Shown: positions 36,943 through 50,171, counted from the first letter of the stretch. The stretch is 64,000 nt of DNA from Dicaeum eximium (GCA_013396995.1 VWZP01008292.1:1020742-1084741), one strand, 5' to 3'. Translations and numbers: made by a program. The notes: a model not told the origin generated them from the letters alone.

Positions 36943-37943
36943 CTTGAATACAAAAGGATCCACAGTTTAATAGCTCTGGCTTCACAGCCTCCTTATTGAT
37001 ATTACACTCCTGTTTATTCTCATGATAGATTTGCAAACAGTTTAACTGGCTAGGAGCAATTGTAACTGCTGCTTTGCTTGCAGACTATGGAATTAGTTGG
37101 ATTTATTTTAGGTTAGAAGAGGATTTTTGATCATAGCAAAGGCAACATTTCAGTGAAGTGCATAACTGTCTCCTTACCTTGAAATGGATAATCTTTTCTA
37201 ACTTTCTTTCATGAAAGAAGCTCCTCTGTTTAATTTATTGCCAGCAGGGAGAACTAGTAACTCTTATTGCAATTTTAAATTAAAAACTTGTGTTTTGTCT
37301 CCTCACAGTACAGTGATACTATAAACACATCCCAGAAACTACTGGATTTCTTGAGTAAACCCTCTTTTCTCTCAAACAGAAGCTGCTATCTTTGTGGCTA
37401 TTTCATCCAAATAGTTTTTTATGGAATATATTCTTCCACTCCTTTTTTTCTCTTTAGACCCTGGTGACACCAGCAATTTGGAACATCTACTAAACAGGCT
37501 TTGACACAAATGGTAGATGTCAATCTGGTCACTGACATTAACAGGAATGGCAAAAAATCAATTCTACGCAATATTCAGAATCTCTCATTTCTTTCACTGT
37601 TGAAGAAATAGGTGGGAAGAGTGGTTGTCTTCAGGGGAGCAGTAGCTGTGGGTGCAGCTGTTAGGACTATTGTTGTGTGCTGAAAACATGGCCAGCTTGG
37701 CATTCCAGACAGATGTTTTCCTGCGTGAGGTTTGCTATCCTTTTCCCAGAATATGGATATTCTTACAAGGTGTCTTTGCTGGGCTTGAGCATATTTTCTA
37801 CTCTCAGCTTTGGCTTCCAGGGAAGTCTAGGAAAAGCTGTCTAACAGGTAACACTACCCTTTTTTCCCAGGCAGATTGAGCTAATTTATGTGTTTTCAGG
37901 GACCACAGGATGCTCACATTTGAGGACTGTGAACACTGCATAC

Positions 37944-38126
37944 CTGAAGGGCAGCCTGTTGCTTGCGGAGAGCCTGCTCTAGGGTTGACAGATTCTGGTT
38001 CAGGGAGAGATGATCAGACTGTATGGCTGCTGCTGCTGAAGCCTCCACCTGGCTTTTTAGCTCCTCTCCCAATTCTTGAAGAACAATCAGAGACTCCTGT
38101 GCTGTTTTCAAATCTGTGAGTACATC
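37944..38126 (-). CDS. SYNE1: SYNE1 exon E22
   Basis: The 183-bp phase 0-0 exon reads DVLTDLKTAQESLIVLQELG to KQQAALQ, with an Ala-rich turn (VEASAAAAIQSDHL). Acceptor CAACAG, donor GTATGC. Confidence 0.95.
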
Positions 38127-39289
38127 CTGTTGCAACACATTGAATAAGAACATGAATAGTTAACTTGACACTCTGGTGGTGTCATCATCCCCTGATTTAA
38201 AAAAAGAATGAAATGACTGAACTCAGGCACTCTAAGGAAAACTTATATTTACTACTGAATTTCAATATCAAACTTTCCAGTTACATTCTGTATGACTTGT
38301 AGAATATATGTCAAAGAACCTGTGCTGGAAGGAACAGAAAAAAGACAGTGCTCAACTACATTTGAGCAAGCCTGAGTTGTTGATGAGGCTGTTGAAAGAA
38401 ACCTTTTGAATTTACTGACATGATGGTCCTAAGCAGTGGCAGCCCTCACTGTGAATTGATTAAGGTGTAGGCCTCCCTTTTCTTCCTGCTATGCATTACC
38501 AGGAGGGCTGAAAAAGTAACTTTTGTAAATCGCATAACATAATGGTTAAAGAATGGGACATCAGGAAATAAATTATTTGAACCAAACAATTTCAATTGCC
38601 AGTCTGTGGCAGCAAATGTTCTAAAAGATCATGAACATGTTTATATTTTAAACACTAACATGTTTTTTTTTCCTCACTGCAATTGTTTTGCTTACATTGA
38701 GACAATTTTTTTTTGACACTTAACATTAACTTCAGCTCAAAAGAACCAAAATGTAAGCACAGAGAAGAAATAAACTATTCTGCTGCCTTGAGATACAGTC
38801 TTCAGTCTTGAAAAAGGAAGAATCTCAAGGTTTCAGAGAGAATGATGTTCTTCCATAAGGAAGGATAAAGACATCTCCATCATTCTGAAAATGTGAACAG
38901 TCTTGATTGGTGGGAATATAGTCAAAGGATTTTGAGTTTCTCTCTATTATAAGGAACTCAAAAGACTTGGTAGAGATAATTTCCCAAGCACAAATACCTT
39001 CATTAAGCAGGAACTTAAGACTGAATCAAATGATGCAATTTATACTCCTTCTCCAGATAGAAGACTGTAGATACAAGCTTCTGAAACAACATCACAACAA
39101 CTAATGGAGGTATCAAAATTTAGAGACACATATGGTTTGCGTAGCAGACATGAAGTTGTCTCTTTTATGCAGCCTAGGCTGCATCAGTAAAAATGAAATA
39201 TGTAGTATACAAGATCCCAAAACACCAACTACAGAGTTTAGCAATGGAGAGCCTCTTGAAATCTCTTGAAAAAGCTTAACTGAACATAC
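38127..39289 (-). other. SYNE1: SYNE1 intron between E21 and E22
   Basis: 1.2 kb without recognisable elements. Confidence 0.6.
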
Positions 39290-39494
39290 ATTGCAGTCCC
39301 GAATCCAAGTCGTAACTTCGTCATCAGCGATGTCTTTGCTGGTTGCAGTCTTCAGGAGTTCATTGGTCTGCTCTTCTCGCTGGTGGACAGTGGAAGAGCA
39401 CTGCTGGTAGCAGTCCTTGTACCTCTGCCACAGCTGGAGCAGGGCCCTGCTGGCACGCAGCCGCTCTGCGACCTCCTGCAGGAGGTTGTTCCAC
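39290..39494 (-). CDS. SYNE1: SYNE1 exon E21
   Basis: The 205-bp exon starts with one base completing Arg, then WNNLLQEVAERLRASRALLQ to TTWIRDCN. It joins the end of one repeat to helix A of the next (LLQLWQRYKD). It is GC-richer than neighbouring exons. Acceptor CCCCAG, donor GTATGT. Confidence 0.95.
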
Positions 39495-40890
39495 CTGGGG
39501 AGGAGACTGCATGAGTGATCCACGCCTGGGAGCCCACAGTAACAATCCGTGTCCCTCTTTCCCTCTGTTATATCCTATGGTCTGTTAACTTTCAAAAAAT
39601 TTGGTAATAATCAAGATCCAGACATTTGGTGAAAATAATACCAAACCAAGAAATTTCTGTTTCAATACCAAACCAGGCTGTTCTGAGCTGTCACAACGTG
39701 TGTGATCTGTGCTACATCTTGGATGATGTTTATTAATGCTGGTGGCCAGAGCTGCAGCACATTTTTTGTGCAGTGAACCTCCTGCTATTTCCTTCAGCAT
39801 CACAAAGCATCCGTGACCAACCATGCACTGCCAACAGCAGATTCCTATGAGGCCTTAAGAGGCCCAGAACAGCTGTAAACAAGACATCACTTCTTCTCCT
39901 GCCATTTCCTCCTGAACTCTGACACAGTATTTAAAGTCATAAAGTTCTGTGTAACTTGCTTGTAAAATACTCCCAGATATATTAAAAATCTTTATATTTC
40001 TATTATCCAATTAAACATCTAATCTCCCTTTGAATTATTTCCTATAATAATTTCCCAGTGAATTTTTTTCTCTAATAGCAACCAGGAACACATGCTTTCT
40101 CAAATGTGCTCTCAGTTACCAAACTGCCTAATTATTTCCTTACCAAAGAAAATCACAATATTTCTCAATTATTATTATATGATGAAAAGCAAAGGTTTTG
40201 GAGCAAAAACTCTGCCAGCCATCATTGAAACTATTAAATTCTATGGTATCTTAATAATCCCTCCTTCCAATTCCAGTTTCTAGGACAGGACTGAACACAG
40301 ATTAAAATAAATTTGCATGATTCTGTTTTCACAAAAAGTCCCAGCTTTCCAATCTATCTTTTTTCTTCTGGATCCTCCATTCCTGTATCTGAGTAAATAT
40401 TTTACTAGTTCTTGCCTGAATTCAAAGCTGGGGAAGCTGTTTGCCAAGGTAGTGGTGAGGGGCTTAGATCTTCCTGTCTAGATGCCTTCCTACAACTAGA
40501 AATCACAACCTAAAATTTGGGGAAGCTGATGCAAACCGTTGAAACACTGCAAACAAAGTTTTCAGACAAAGTTCTCAAATTTCAAGTGCAGTGTTATTTT
40601 CCAGCATGGTATTTATGAATCTTGGTTGGCAGTCAAGCACAGAGTAAAACTACTGACATTAATGCCCAGATGCTCACCGGAGAAGGTATTTCATTTATTA
40701 CGAGCAGTAAATGAGAGTTTTACTCCAGTCTTTCACAAAAGGAATAATCCTGCCTGTTCCAACAAACCCCTCATGACCCCAGGACCTTAAAATAATAAAA
40801 TGTAAGAAAACAGGGATAATGGAAAACTGGATAATGGATAAATACAGATTTGCTACTTAAATTAAAGTTTAACACAAAGACATTTTCTAC
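39495..40890 (-). other. SYNE1: SYNE1 intron between E20 and E21
   Basis: 1.4 kb without recognisable elements. Confidence 0.6.
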
Positions 40891-41024
40891 CTCATATTCA
40901 CTTCTTTCAAAGTGTTGGTAAGTGTTTCAGTCACTGGTGGGTGACATTCTTTCAACAACTCATTGGTCACAGAACCAAATTTCTGTAAGCTATTCTCTTG
41001 TTTTTCCAATTCATCTTGTAGGCT
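40891..41024 (-). CDS. SYNE1: SYNE1 exon E20
   Basis: The 134-bp exon reads SLQDELEKQENSLQKFG to TLKEVNM plus AG of an Arg codon completed by E21. Acceptor CTTTAG, donor GTAGAA. Confidence 0.94.
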
Positions 41025-42934
41025 CTAAAGTAGAATAATAACGAAACAAAACAAAACCATGAGTTAATAAAACTCCATTATGTAGAAACATTTCAAAATA
41101 GTATGCATCAATTGCATTAGATTATGAATGAAAACTTGATTTCATGTGTTTCATATAAATAGGTTGTTTAATATAAAGATTGTTCTTGGATTAATTTGAT
41201 TTTATATCAAATATAGCAAAAAGTAAATTTTAACCTTATATTTTTGCAAAATGTAAAAATCTTGTAAAAGGAATCATTCTAAACAAGTACTTTTGTACAG
41301 AATGAGTAAGCACATGGACTGATTCAGATTTAAAAACTTAACAGAGGGATGAAAACTAACTAAATAACATTTTCCTGTTTAGAACAAGATGAAAAAAGTA
41401 AGAACATCAAGAAAGCCATATTCTGAAAATAAGGGTCTTGCTCCTTCAGTTACTACCCTGATGTATGTCTGTCAGGGAAGTGTGTTTTGTCCACCAGAGG
41501 GAAATGAGGCTGATGAGGGAGTGGAGCGTCTCTCTTACGAGGAAAGGCTGAGGGAGCTGAGCCTGTTCAGACTCAGGAAGAGACACCTGAGAGGGAACCT
41601 CATTATTGTACATAAATATCTAAAGGGGATGTGCCAAGAGGAGGCTTCCAGGCTCTCCTTGGCGGTGCCCAGCAATAGGACAAGAGGCAGCGGCAGAAAC
41701 TGATGCACGGGAAGCTCCAGCTGAACACTTGAAGAATTTCTTTACCGTGCGGGCAGCCACGCACTGCAGCAGGTTGCCCGCAGAGGCTCTGGAGTCTCCC
41801 TCACTGGAGACACTCAAGAACCGTCTGGACACAACCCTGTGCCATGTGCTCTGGGACAAACCTGCTGGAGCAGGGAGGTCGGAGCAGATGACCCACTGCG
41901 GTCCTTCCAACCTTACCCACTCTCTGACTCTCTTAAAATGCTCTTTTTTCTTTTTTTTTTAAAACTTAAATATTTTTATGCATATTATTACAGTCTGAAA
42001 GCCCAGCAAGCCTCACCCTGAATTCATATTCAAAATCTTAAACCAAAAAAGTAATTTTATGTACCTATTTTTACCAACTCTTTCTCTCTAATGTGTAAAA
42101 TCTAGAAGAATGGCTGTGAAGTCCATTCTTGGATTCTCTTTAAATCCTGATTTTGAAAGTGCTGTCCATGCTTAGATAATTTGGCTTTATATATGTTTGG
42201 AATTCAAATCACACAAATATTTAAATTATAATGTAAATTTAAATTTGCTGGTAAATATTAACAGAAGAACAGAATAAGAACAACAAAAGTTCTTCTGCTT
42301 TGGGCTTCTGGAAATGTTTGCATAATTATTTTTGAATTCAAAGATGAAAACTTTTGTTGAAATAAAAGGATTTTTATATAATAGGACAATAATTTCAATA
42401 TTTTTTTTAGTTGAATTAATTTATTTCCATTATTTCTAATTTACAATTTTATAACAGGAATCCTCTTGTATTTTATGCTTTTTTTTACAATGGTAAATCA
42501 CTTGATTGTGTGAGTGTCTCAGCTCCTGGAACATTTTCTTTGATCATCAATCTTCTGCAAGGTTGGTAGGGGGCTAAAAATGCAATTTCAACATGCACCT
42601 GTAGCTCTGAAGCCTGATGAGTAGCATGAGAAACTTTCGTTTTAATGGCTTTAGTTTTTAATGATTTTTAAATCATTAGCATGATTTTAAAACTTGTATC
42701 AATTTGATGGTATGGCTCAAAATTATAAAGAATGGCATCAAAAAACTAAAAAGAAAACAACTATCCCAAATTAATTTTTCTGCAAAATGAAACATGCCGT
42801 GGTTGGTTTATAATGTATTCTCTTAATGTCACATGATTTTACTGTGCCAGTATGTCTTTACTTCCACTTCTTATATGCCAAAATCAACAGTTATCTGCAT
42901 CCATGCAATTTCAGACAAAAACAACTTTTTTCAC
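41025..42934 (-). other. SYNE1: SYNE1 intron between E19 and E20
   Basis: 1.9 kb; a CR1 3' fragment occupies 41505-41935. The 42.0-42.9 kb half is very AT-rich and otherwise empty. Confidence 0.7.
41505..41935 (+). mobile_element. CR1 LINE fragment, 3' end, antisense to SYNE1
   Basis: Near-consensus CR1 3' sequence in plus orientation: GAGGAAAGGCTGAGGGAGCT, TAAAGGGGATG, TTCTTTACCGTGCGGGCAGC, CTGGACACAACCCTGTGCCA and GGTCCTTCCAACCTTACCCA in the expected order. It is the best preserved of the CR1 3' ends here. The ORFs in it are remnants, not genes. Confidence 0.93.
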
Positions 42935-43105
42935 CTGAAGTTTATCAACTTGGACTTTCACAGCTTCCAGAGAACCAGTGAGAAGATAAAAACGGGACAA
43001 AGAGTATCTGGCTTCTGTCAGGTAACTGTTCAGTTCTTCATAAGCCACTTTGTAAATGCTCCACTGATCAAGAACGGATTGCAGCAGTATCTTCAGCTGG
43101 CTAAC
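42935..43105 (-). CDS. SYNE1: SYNE1 exon E19
   Basis: The 171-bp phase 0-0 exon reads VSQLKILLQSVLDQWSIYKV to QVDKLQ. It includes EARYSLSRFYLLTGSLEAV, a distinctive conserved segment of nesprin-1. Acceptor GCCCAG, donor GTGAAA. Confidence 0.95.
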
Positions 43106-43568
43106 CTGGGCGGAAGGAGGAATAAACACAAAACTAAATTAAATTAATTCAAGCTATTTGGGATTTGTTTCAATTATTTTCTTCCTTTGGATCTCACATG
43201 CTTCTTGTCCTATGTGCCTAATTTTAAACCTATTGGATAATGAAGATTTTGTACAACGATCAGCTGGGCTTACACTGGGAACAGCATAAAGTTCTACTTC
43301 ATTTTATAAAAATTGGATGGAAAGGACTGTAAGGATGTTAAAATTCATTTTACTTTGGTCCAAAGCAGGATCAAGAGAAACTTCTTGAGACTACACATAT
43401 TCCTAAGGCAGGGAAATCAGCCTATGGAAATCAGCAGAGAGACTAGCACTAACACACTGCATTCCTCCTGAGAAGGCAGACTGATGTCAAATTAATGCTG
43501 ATCTCTTCCTTATTCTGTGAGACCTATGGGCTTGAAAGTGATTTGAAGATAATTTGGTACCTTTACAC

Positions 43569-43616
43569 TAAGTATCAGGAAGCATCTAACAATAAGTATC
43601 AGGAAGCATCTAAAAA
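43569..43616. repeat. 24-bp tandem duplication
   Basis: TAAGTATCAGGAAGCATCTA occurs twice with a 24-bp period, identical over 21 bases; a recent local slippage event in an intron. Confidence 0.9.
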
Positions 43617-43847
43617 GCTTTGATTACAATAACTAAAAGCATTGTTGAAACAAGAAATATTATACCCATTTTATGTGGAGTGTACACACAAACTTGGGGA
43701 TTGATGGCTAGAGATGGAAAGAGGGACACAATTCAGAATCTCTACTCCTACAACACAGAAGAAATCCACTAGCTGCAACTGTTGATTCTCCCTCTCCTCC
43801 ATGCCTTATTCCTAGAGCTGTAATTTCCTCCTTGCAAATTCTTTTAC

Positions 43848-44003
43848 CATGTGATCCAAATTGGCCCAGGAATGGTTAATTTCTTGCAATGTATTCATAA
43901 CAGCAGAAGAGACTTCTTCTTTCTTGTTCTGTACCAAAGAAAGACCACTCTGTTCTACATTTTCTACTTCTTTTTCCTTTGTTCTTATTGATTCTTCTAA
44001 TTC
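43848..44003 (-). CDS. SYNE1: SYNE1 exon E18
   Basis: The 156-bp phase 0-0 exon reads ELEESIRTKEKEVENVE to SWANLDHM. Helices B and C of one repeat; HSWANLDHM carries the conserved Trp. Acceptor TTTTAG, donor GTAAAA. Confidence 0.94.
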
Positions 44004-46744
44004 CTAAAACATAAAAATAAAAAAAAAGAAGATACCTGAGTATTTTTGCTTGTTTAATTGGCTAAATAATACCTTGATATAGAAAAGATGTCCATAAGCT
44101 CCTTAGTTTAAAAAATAGGAGACATGCTGGCATATTTTGACTTTTTATCCTCAAGGCATTCACAACTCATTAGCAATTTCATTTATTATTTTATGTTCCC
44201 TTTAAAGTCTTTAAATAGAAGCACGTCCTCTACATAAAGTTCTGTATGATTTTCTGCTCTCTTGTAAGAATAAAAAACTCCTTAAAAATAGCCATTCCTG
44301 ACTGGGAAACTACTTATATAATTCCACAGCATGGTGCAGGGAGATCCATGGAAGTCCTGCAGTGCTCTGACTCATATGGAAGCTCTGGGGCTTCAGGCAG
44401 CACAAGCACTGAGTCTGAGCAGAGTGGGGCAGAGAGGCTTACAGGCTTCAGGCCAGCACAGATTTGTGCTCACCTGTCACTGTGATACAGAAAGCAGACT
44501 GTGAGGTGACAGCAACCTTGTGTTACCCCTGCATTAACTAGTGCACCATGTGATCTCAGGTTATTTTATAATTTTCTGCAAGCCTCCCCTTACTGAGAGT
44601 AACAGATCAACAGAGAAAGAAAATACAACAGAACTTTGGTCAACCTGAAACCCCACGTCTTTCAATAAATTTCACTCCCTATGAATCCCAAAACACAACA
44701 AGCCAACCATTGCCATAGGAGACTTTACATTGTAGATAGTTGGAAAGTTTTTGGAGTAAACAGAATTTACCCCTGCACAAATACGACACACTTTTGTCTA
44801 TATACATATTTGTGAGAGCATTTTTGTGGCACTATTTATTCTCAGCCTTTTTCTTCCTGTATTATTTCACATTTCTTCAAACATCTAACCATGACCTTGT
44901 TCCAGAGCACAGCCAGAGTAATACATCATTTTTTAACCAGCTGACAACATCACAAACACTTCTAAGTTGAACATAATAAATTTGACTTTCCAAAAAGTGG
45001 ATTTTTGCACTGAAAAAAGTCATTTAACTGTATACAAGGTTGCTCCAAAATTCAGAATAGGCAAAAGTTTCAAACACCAAGACCAGCAAATATTTCTGGC
45101 TCTCTTTGAATAGGGCTTTTTTATTCATCATCTAAAACTCATAACTGAATAAAATATGCATTATTTTTTCTAACTTATGACAGGAAAAAATGTTTAACTT
45201 CACTTATTATTCACTTATTACTTCACTTATTATTATAAGCAGCAACTAACATTTGTTAATAAATAAACTCCAGCTTTTGTACTAGTTGAACCGGATATCT
45301 GGGAGTGTCTGACACAGTTATTTCTTAAACAATTTGTTTCTCTGCTGATCAAAGTCTTGCCATTCATAACTAACTCCCCAAGTGTATTTGCTAACTTCCC
45401 TAACCAAAAGGAACCAAAAAGGTCATAAATCAGATTCAGCTTTGAACTCCAGCCAAGCACAGATTGCTGATTATGTCAGGCTATGTTAAATTACCCTTAC
45501 TTCAGTTGTATGGGTTTATTGTGCTGAAACCATAAAGATACTTGAATTAAAACTAAGCACTTCAGACAGATTTAAAATTCAGGTCAACAATTTCAGAAAA
45601 AAATTTGACCTCTAACATATCTGGCCTAACCACCCTATTTTCCTTTACAGAAACAAATATGGGTTTAATATAGTGGTGAATGTAGAGCAAATTCTTTTAT
45701 ACATTTCATTTGAATTTACAGCTGTTCTCTTTGTGAAGAGATGAATGCTAGATTATATTTGTCCCATTAATTAAATTCATGCAGGAAAAACACATAAATA
45801 TAAACACACTTCCTCACTCCCTTTTATGGGGATGAGAACGCCAAGATTTTGTGCATTCAGTTGGCCTGACAGAGTTTTAATTGATCTGGAGTGAAATTTA
45901 TTATATGGTATCTGGTAGGACAAAATTCCTTTGAACAAAAATTTTGTGATGCCTGATACTGTGTGGAAGCCTTGTCTATAAATTAAAAAGTATCCGTTCT
46001 GCCTATACACCTGTAAGATTTAATTCTGGCCTGACTGCTGCAGAGGTAAGCTTCTCACTATTTAAATATACTGTGCTACTGTGAGTAAGGTGTTCAGAGA
46101 CAACTGTGATATCCAGTTCACTGCTGTGTCATCCTTGTATGAATTCCATGTGAAAAACTGTTGTGGTTTTGAACTTATGTGCATTATGTATAGCTGTACT
46201 TTGCCTCGTCTCATCTTTGCACATCATGACTCTCTTTCTTTTCTGAATAGTTAAATATTTGAAAAAAAAAACCAACATAAAACAAATCCAACTTACTGAA
46301 TGAAAGCATAAAAGTCCCTTGGATTCTAGCATTTTTCTCATTTTTCTCTGAATAGTCAGGTGGAACATATGAGATGGAACAAGAGTGGAAAAAAGTAGGG
46401 TGTGGAGAAAAGATAGTGAAAAGGTAGGAAAAAACCTTAAGACTGGCTAAACAGATATGACAACATATTCCTTTGACAGTCTTCTAGTTCAGTATGTCTG
46501 GCATGCTTTGAAATGTCCAGTGTAAAAATAATAATGACTTTAGTTGGTCTTAAGCAACTTTGAGACATTACGGCTCCTTCCTCCTCTTTTATTGCTTGCA
46601 CCTTGGGAATGAAATCTCTCCTTTACAGAAGTCAAGAAGAGTTGAGTCACTGACTTCACCAATATGAACATTTCACATGGATTTATCAAGTGTTGTTTCA
46701 AACTCTTGGAAAGAGAACACTATTACTTATAAAGTAGACATTAC
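44004..46744 (-). other. SYNE1: SYNE1 intron between E17 and E18
   Basis: 2.7 kb with a short tandem CTTCACTTATTATT tract at 45199-45237 and a slightly GC-richer island at 44330-44490 that I cannot assign. No exon recognised. Confidence 0.65.
45199..45237. repeat. CTTCACTTATTATT imperfect tandem repeat
   Basis: Three imperfect copies of (CTT)CACTTATTATT. Confidence 0.75.
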
Positions 46745-46900
46745 CTGACAGTCTTTCAAAGCATTCTGCACTGAAGCCTGGTCTCCAATTTTTTGTTGCT
46801 CTTTCAGCTTCTTCTCTTGGGTTTCAAACCAAGTTTTAAGGCACTGCACATTATTTTCATATTCTGTCCAGGATTCCTGAAGATTTTCCAAGAGCTGGAT
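46745..46900 (-). CDS. SYNE1: SYNE1 exon E17
   Basis: The 156-bp phase 0-0 exon reads IQLLENLQESWTEYENN to QNALKDCQ, with CLKTWFETQEKKLK as helix A. Acceptor TTTGCAG, donor GTAATG. Confidence 0.95.
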
Positions 46901-47096
46901 CTGCAAAGAAAAATGAGTATATACTTTCTTATACAATTATCTTTATTGTTGGGTCAATTACATAAATCATTGAAGAACAATGCAAAGTAGTGCCTTCTTG
47001 GAATTCAGTGATTTCAGAATTTAAAAACAGTATATACATTTGAATTTAAATATATCTAGTATTTTTAATAGAATTAATAATAACCCTGGCTTCATT

Positions 47097-47455
47097 CAGC
47101 TTGGGGAAAAGAGGGCAGAGTAATCATCTCAGTGTGCTGTCCACTCCTTATAGGAAGGCATGGGGAAAGCAGAGGCAGACTATTCTGAGAGATAATAAAA
47201 GAAGGTATAAGAGTCACATATTGCAAAATGGGAAATCCTGACTGGGAACAAGACAAAAACTTGTCCCCTGCCAGAGTAGTTAAGCATGAATCATCTACTC
47301 AGAGGAGTTTGTGGCACCTCTCCTTGGAAATTTTCAAGATTCAGATAACCCAGTCCCCTCGGATCTAATTGTAAAGTTAGCTCTGTTTGAGCAGGAGATT
47401 GACCTGGATGACCTGCAGAGGCTTCCAACCATTATAATCTTATTGTTCTATGCAT
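47097..47455 (+). mobile_element. Degenerate CR1-like LINE 3' fragment
   Basis: The end of the block (TTTGAGCAGGAGATTGACCT, GATGACCTGCAGAGGCTTCC and a terminal TTCTATGCAT) resembles the CR1 3' end; the front is too diverged to be sure. Antisense to SYNE1, directly 3' of E17 acceptor side. Confidence 0.65.
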
Positions 47456-47496
47456 TTTGAAAGTTGACTCCAAAGCAGTTAGGTTTTTTTCTTTAC

Positions 47497-47673
47497 CTTT
47501 TCTGTTATCAGGCCTTGCAGGATCTGCCAACGTCTGTTCATTGCTCCAAGCTGTTCTGCAAAATCAGTTTTGTCACTGCGTTTACTTTCAACATCCTGGC
47601 TGCTGATTTGTAGCACTGACTGGTTCACAAAGTCCACAGTCAACTGTTTGCAATTTAAATCTATCTTGAAACC
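47497..47673 (-). CDS. SYNE1: SYNE1 exon E16
   Basis: The 177-bp phase 0-0 exon reads GFKIDLNCKQLTVDFV to LQGLITEK. GAMNRRWQILQ is helix C with its Trp. Very close to the mammalian sequence as I recall it, so a strongly conserved repeat. Acceptor CCTCTAG, donor GTAAAG. Confidence 0.95.
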
Positions 47674-47849
47674 CTAGAGGAAAAAAAAATGGAATAAACA
47701 AGCAGCACAGAAGTACCATAATTTCTCACCTTCCTGCAAAACAGAGGAAAAATGTTCAACAGCTACATCTTTATCACAATTCACCTAGAAGGGTTTTTTA
47801 GCAATTGACCAGGAATTAGAAAACAAGTCCCTCCCACTGTAAGCAAAGA

Positions 47850-48895
47850 GCAGGTTCAGCACCACTTGATGAAGCTCAATAGGCACAAGTTTATGGGACC
47901 TGATGAGATGCATCCCAGGGTCCTGAGGGAGCTGACTGATGTTGCTGCCAAGCCACTTTCCATCATATTTGAAAAGTCATGATGGTCAGGCAAATACCCA
48001 ATGACTGCAAAAAGGGGCAACATCGCTCCTGTCTTTACAAAGGGAAGAAAGGAAGATCTGGGGAACTACAGACTGGTTAGCCTCACTTCTGTGTCTGGGA
48101 AGATCATGGAACAGATCCTCACAGAAGCAATGTTAAAGCACATACAAGCCAAGGATGTGATCCAAGACAGCCAGAACAGCTTTACGAGGGGCAGATTGTG
48201 CTTGACCAATCTGATGGCCTTCTATGGAATGACTGCAGCAGTCAACAAGAGAAGAGTGACTGATGCCATCTACCTAGAATTCTGTACGGCTTTTGGCACA
48301 CTCCCAAACGACATCCTTATCTCCAAACTAGAGAGACATGGGATTGAAGGGTGGACTATTCCATGGATAGGGATTTGGCTGGATAGACGCAGCCAGAGGG
48401 CTTTGGTCAATGGCTCTGTGTCCAGGTGGAGACTGGTGATGAGTGGTGTCCCTCAGGGCTTTACTTTGGGACTGGTGCTCTTAAATACCTTTATCATGAC
48501 ATAGTGAGATCAAATGTATCCTCAGCAGGTCTGCAGAGGACATGAAGCTGAGCAGTGCAGTTGATGCAATAAAGAATGGGACACTGTTCAGGGGACCTGG
48601 ACAAACTTGAGAACTAAGCCAATGAGAACCTCATTAAGTTCAACAAGTCCAAGTGCACCTCGGTTGGGGGAGATGAACTCACTGGGAGCAGCCCTGCAGA
48701 GCAGGATTTGGGAGTTCTCCTGGGTAAAAAGCTGGACATGAGCCAACAGGGTGTGCTCGTAGCCCAGAAGGCCAGCTGCATTGTGGGCTGCTTCAAGAGA
48801 GGAGTGGCCAGCAGTTTGAGGGACGTGATTCTGCCCCTTGCTCTGCTCTTGCAGGACCCTGCCTGTAGTACTGCATTCACTCTGGCAGATCTAAT
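47850..48895 (+). mobile_element. CR1 LINE fragment with reverse-transcriptase remnant
   Basis: Plus-strand translation over 48001-48504 shows CR1 ORF2 reverse-transcriptase features in order: GNIAPVFTKGRKEDLGNYR, LVSLTSVSGKIMEQIL, a motif-A region reading IYLEFCTAFGT (the usual Asp is Glu), and the motif-B SGVPQG. The FADD box falls in a decayed part after a stop. Downstream to 48895 the nucleotide sequence continues as CR1 (CTTCAAGAGAGGAGTGGCCA). Inactive remnant, antisense to SYNE1, in the intron between E15 and E16. Confidence 0.92.
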
Positions 48896-49183
48896 AAGGT
48901 TTAATAGTGTGCATATTGCTTTGGATTTTCCTAGAAATCAAGGCAAGCATATTAAAAATTATATTCCCGCCATAGGTAAACAGCAGAGTAAAAGTAATTT
49001 TGGCTTCTTTCCCACAGTATCAAATATTTCGCAGTTCTAACCTGCATACAATTCCAACCACTCTACAAAGTTGGTGAATTTTTTTTCCTTAAATCACTGG
49101 TATTTTACATATTTCTATACATTTAATTGTGGTAACAATAGGGATAATTCAAAAGGAAAATTAATAATATTGCCACTCGGTAC

Positions 49184-49333
49184 CTTGTACTTCTGGACGT
49201 AACCATGAATTGCTTTTTGTCCTACTACATTTTTTATATTTTCTTCATCCTGCTGAATTACATTTTCCATCAGTGAAATCCAGCTCATAACTTCAGTGAT
49301 GGCATGGCGAGAAGGAATTTTGTCCATCTGGAG
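49184..49333 (-). CDS. SYNE1: SYNE1 exon E15
   Basis: The 150-bp phase 0-0 exon reads LQMDKIPSRHAITEVMSW to HGYVQKYK; EVMSWISLMENVI is helix A. Acceptor CAACAG, donor GTACCG. The reading frame stays open upstream into the intron, but sequence similarity begins only at LQMDK. Confidence 0.94.
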
Positions 49334-50171
49334 CTGTTGAGATAACAGACTTAGAATTCGTGTTGTGAAGAAAATGGATAAGAATTCCTTGCTTTGCATT
49401 AACACATTTTCAGTAGTTGACAGAGTACTGCTTGCCTGCATTTAATTACTCAAGAATATGTTCTATGATATTTTTAGGTGGACATATATATTTTGCATTA
49501 CAAGACAATTCAAAAAACTATAGATTTGATTTATTTACTATCACAGACTCAGTTAAGATTTGTGACCCTTCCTCTCTCCCTGAAAATCTCAAAGTTATTA
49601 TTAACTCTGAGAGCATTCTAAGTTATAAATTGAAGCAAGAGCTTACACTGATACCTATATTATACTGATAACCCCCTAGCAACTATATATTAAGGCAACT
49701 TTTCAACCAATACAATTCTCTAAGTTCAGCATTATAGCATTAAAGCCCCAAAACTACACAACCAAAACCATCTTGTGCTTACACATACTAGCAAAAATCA
49801 AGAATGTTTTTAAATCTATTTTGTCTTTCACAGACTTGAACCTAACCTATTCAATTTGAACAAAAACACTACCCAGACCTGACAGGGCACAAGGATGTGA
49901 AATCCCTTTTTACAGAAAGCATACCAATGTGTTGGAAAAACTCTCACCTGTTCTTTGGTTAAAATTTAACAAATATAAGTCTGAAAGTCTGAAAGACTGA
50001 CGGGTAGTAGACAGGCAGGATTTTAACTAAGTGTAAGCTTTCCCACAATAAAATAGGAATAACTTTTATCTTTCCTCACATGGACAAACTCAGGAAGGAA
50101 GCACCTAGTCAGTACCAACTGTATAGTCTTAAGTTTTCTGGAATGTCAAAGGCCACCACTGGCTTTCTTAC

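Noticed and set aside
39343..39588. Ala/Ser/Cys-rich plus-strand ORF and two alternative-frame minus ORFs
   Set aside because: Shadows of the GC-rich coding exon E21.
41389..41910. Plus and minus ORFs of about 100 codons
   Set aside because: Remnants of a CR1 3' end, which is non-coding or decayed.
44330..44490. GC-richer island considered as exon or SINE
   Set aside because: No splice-site framing, no tRNA-like A/B boxes recognised, and no peptide similarity.
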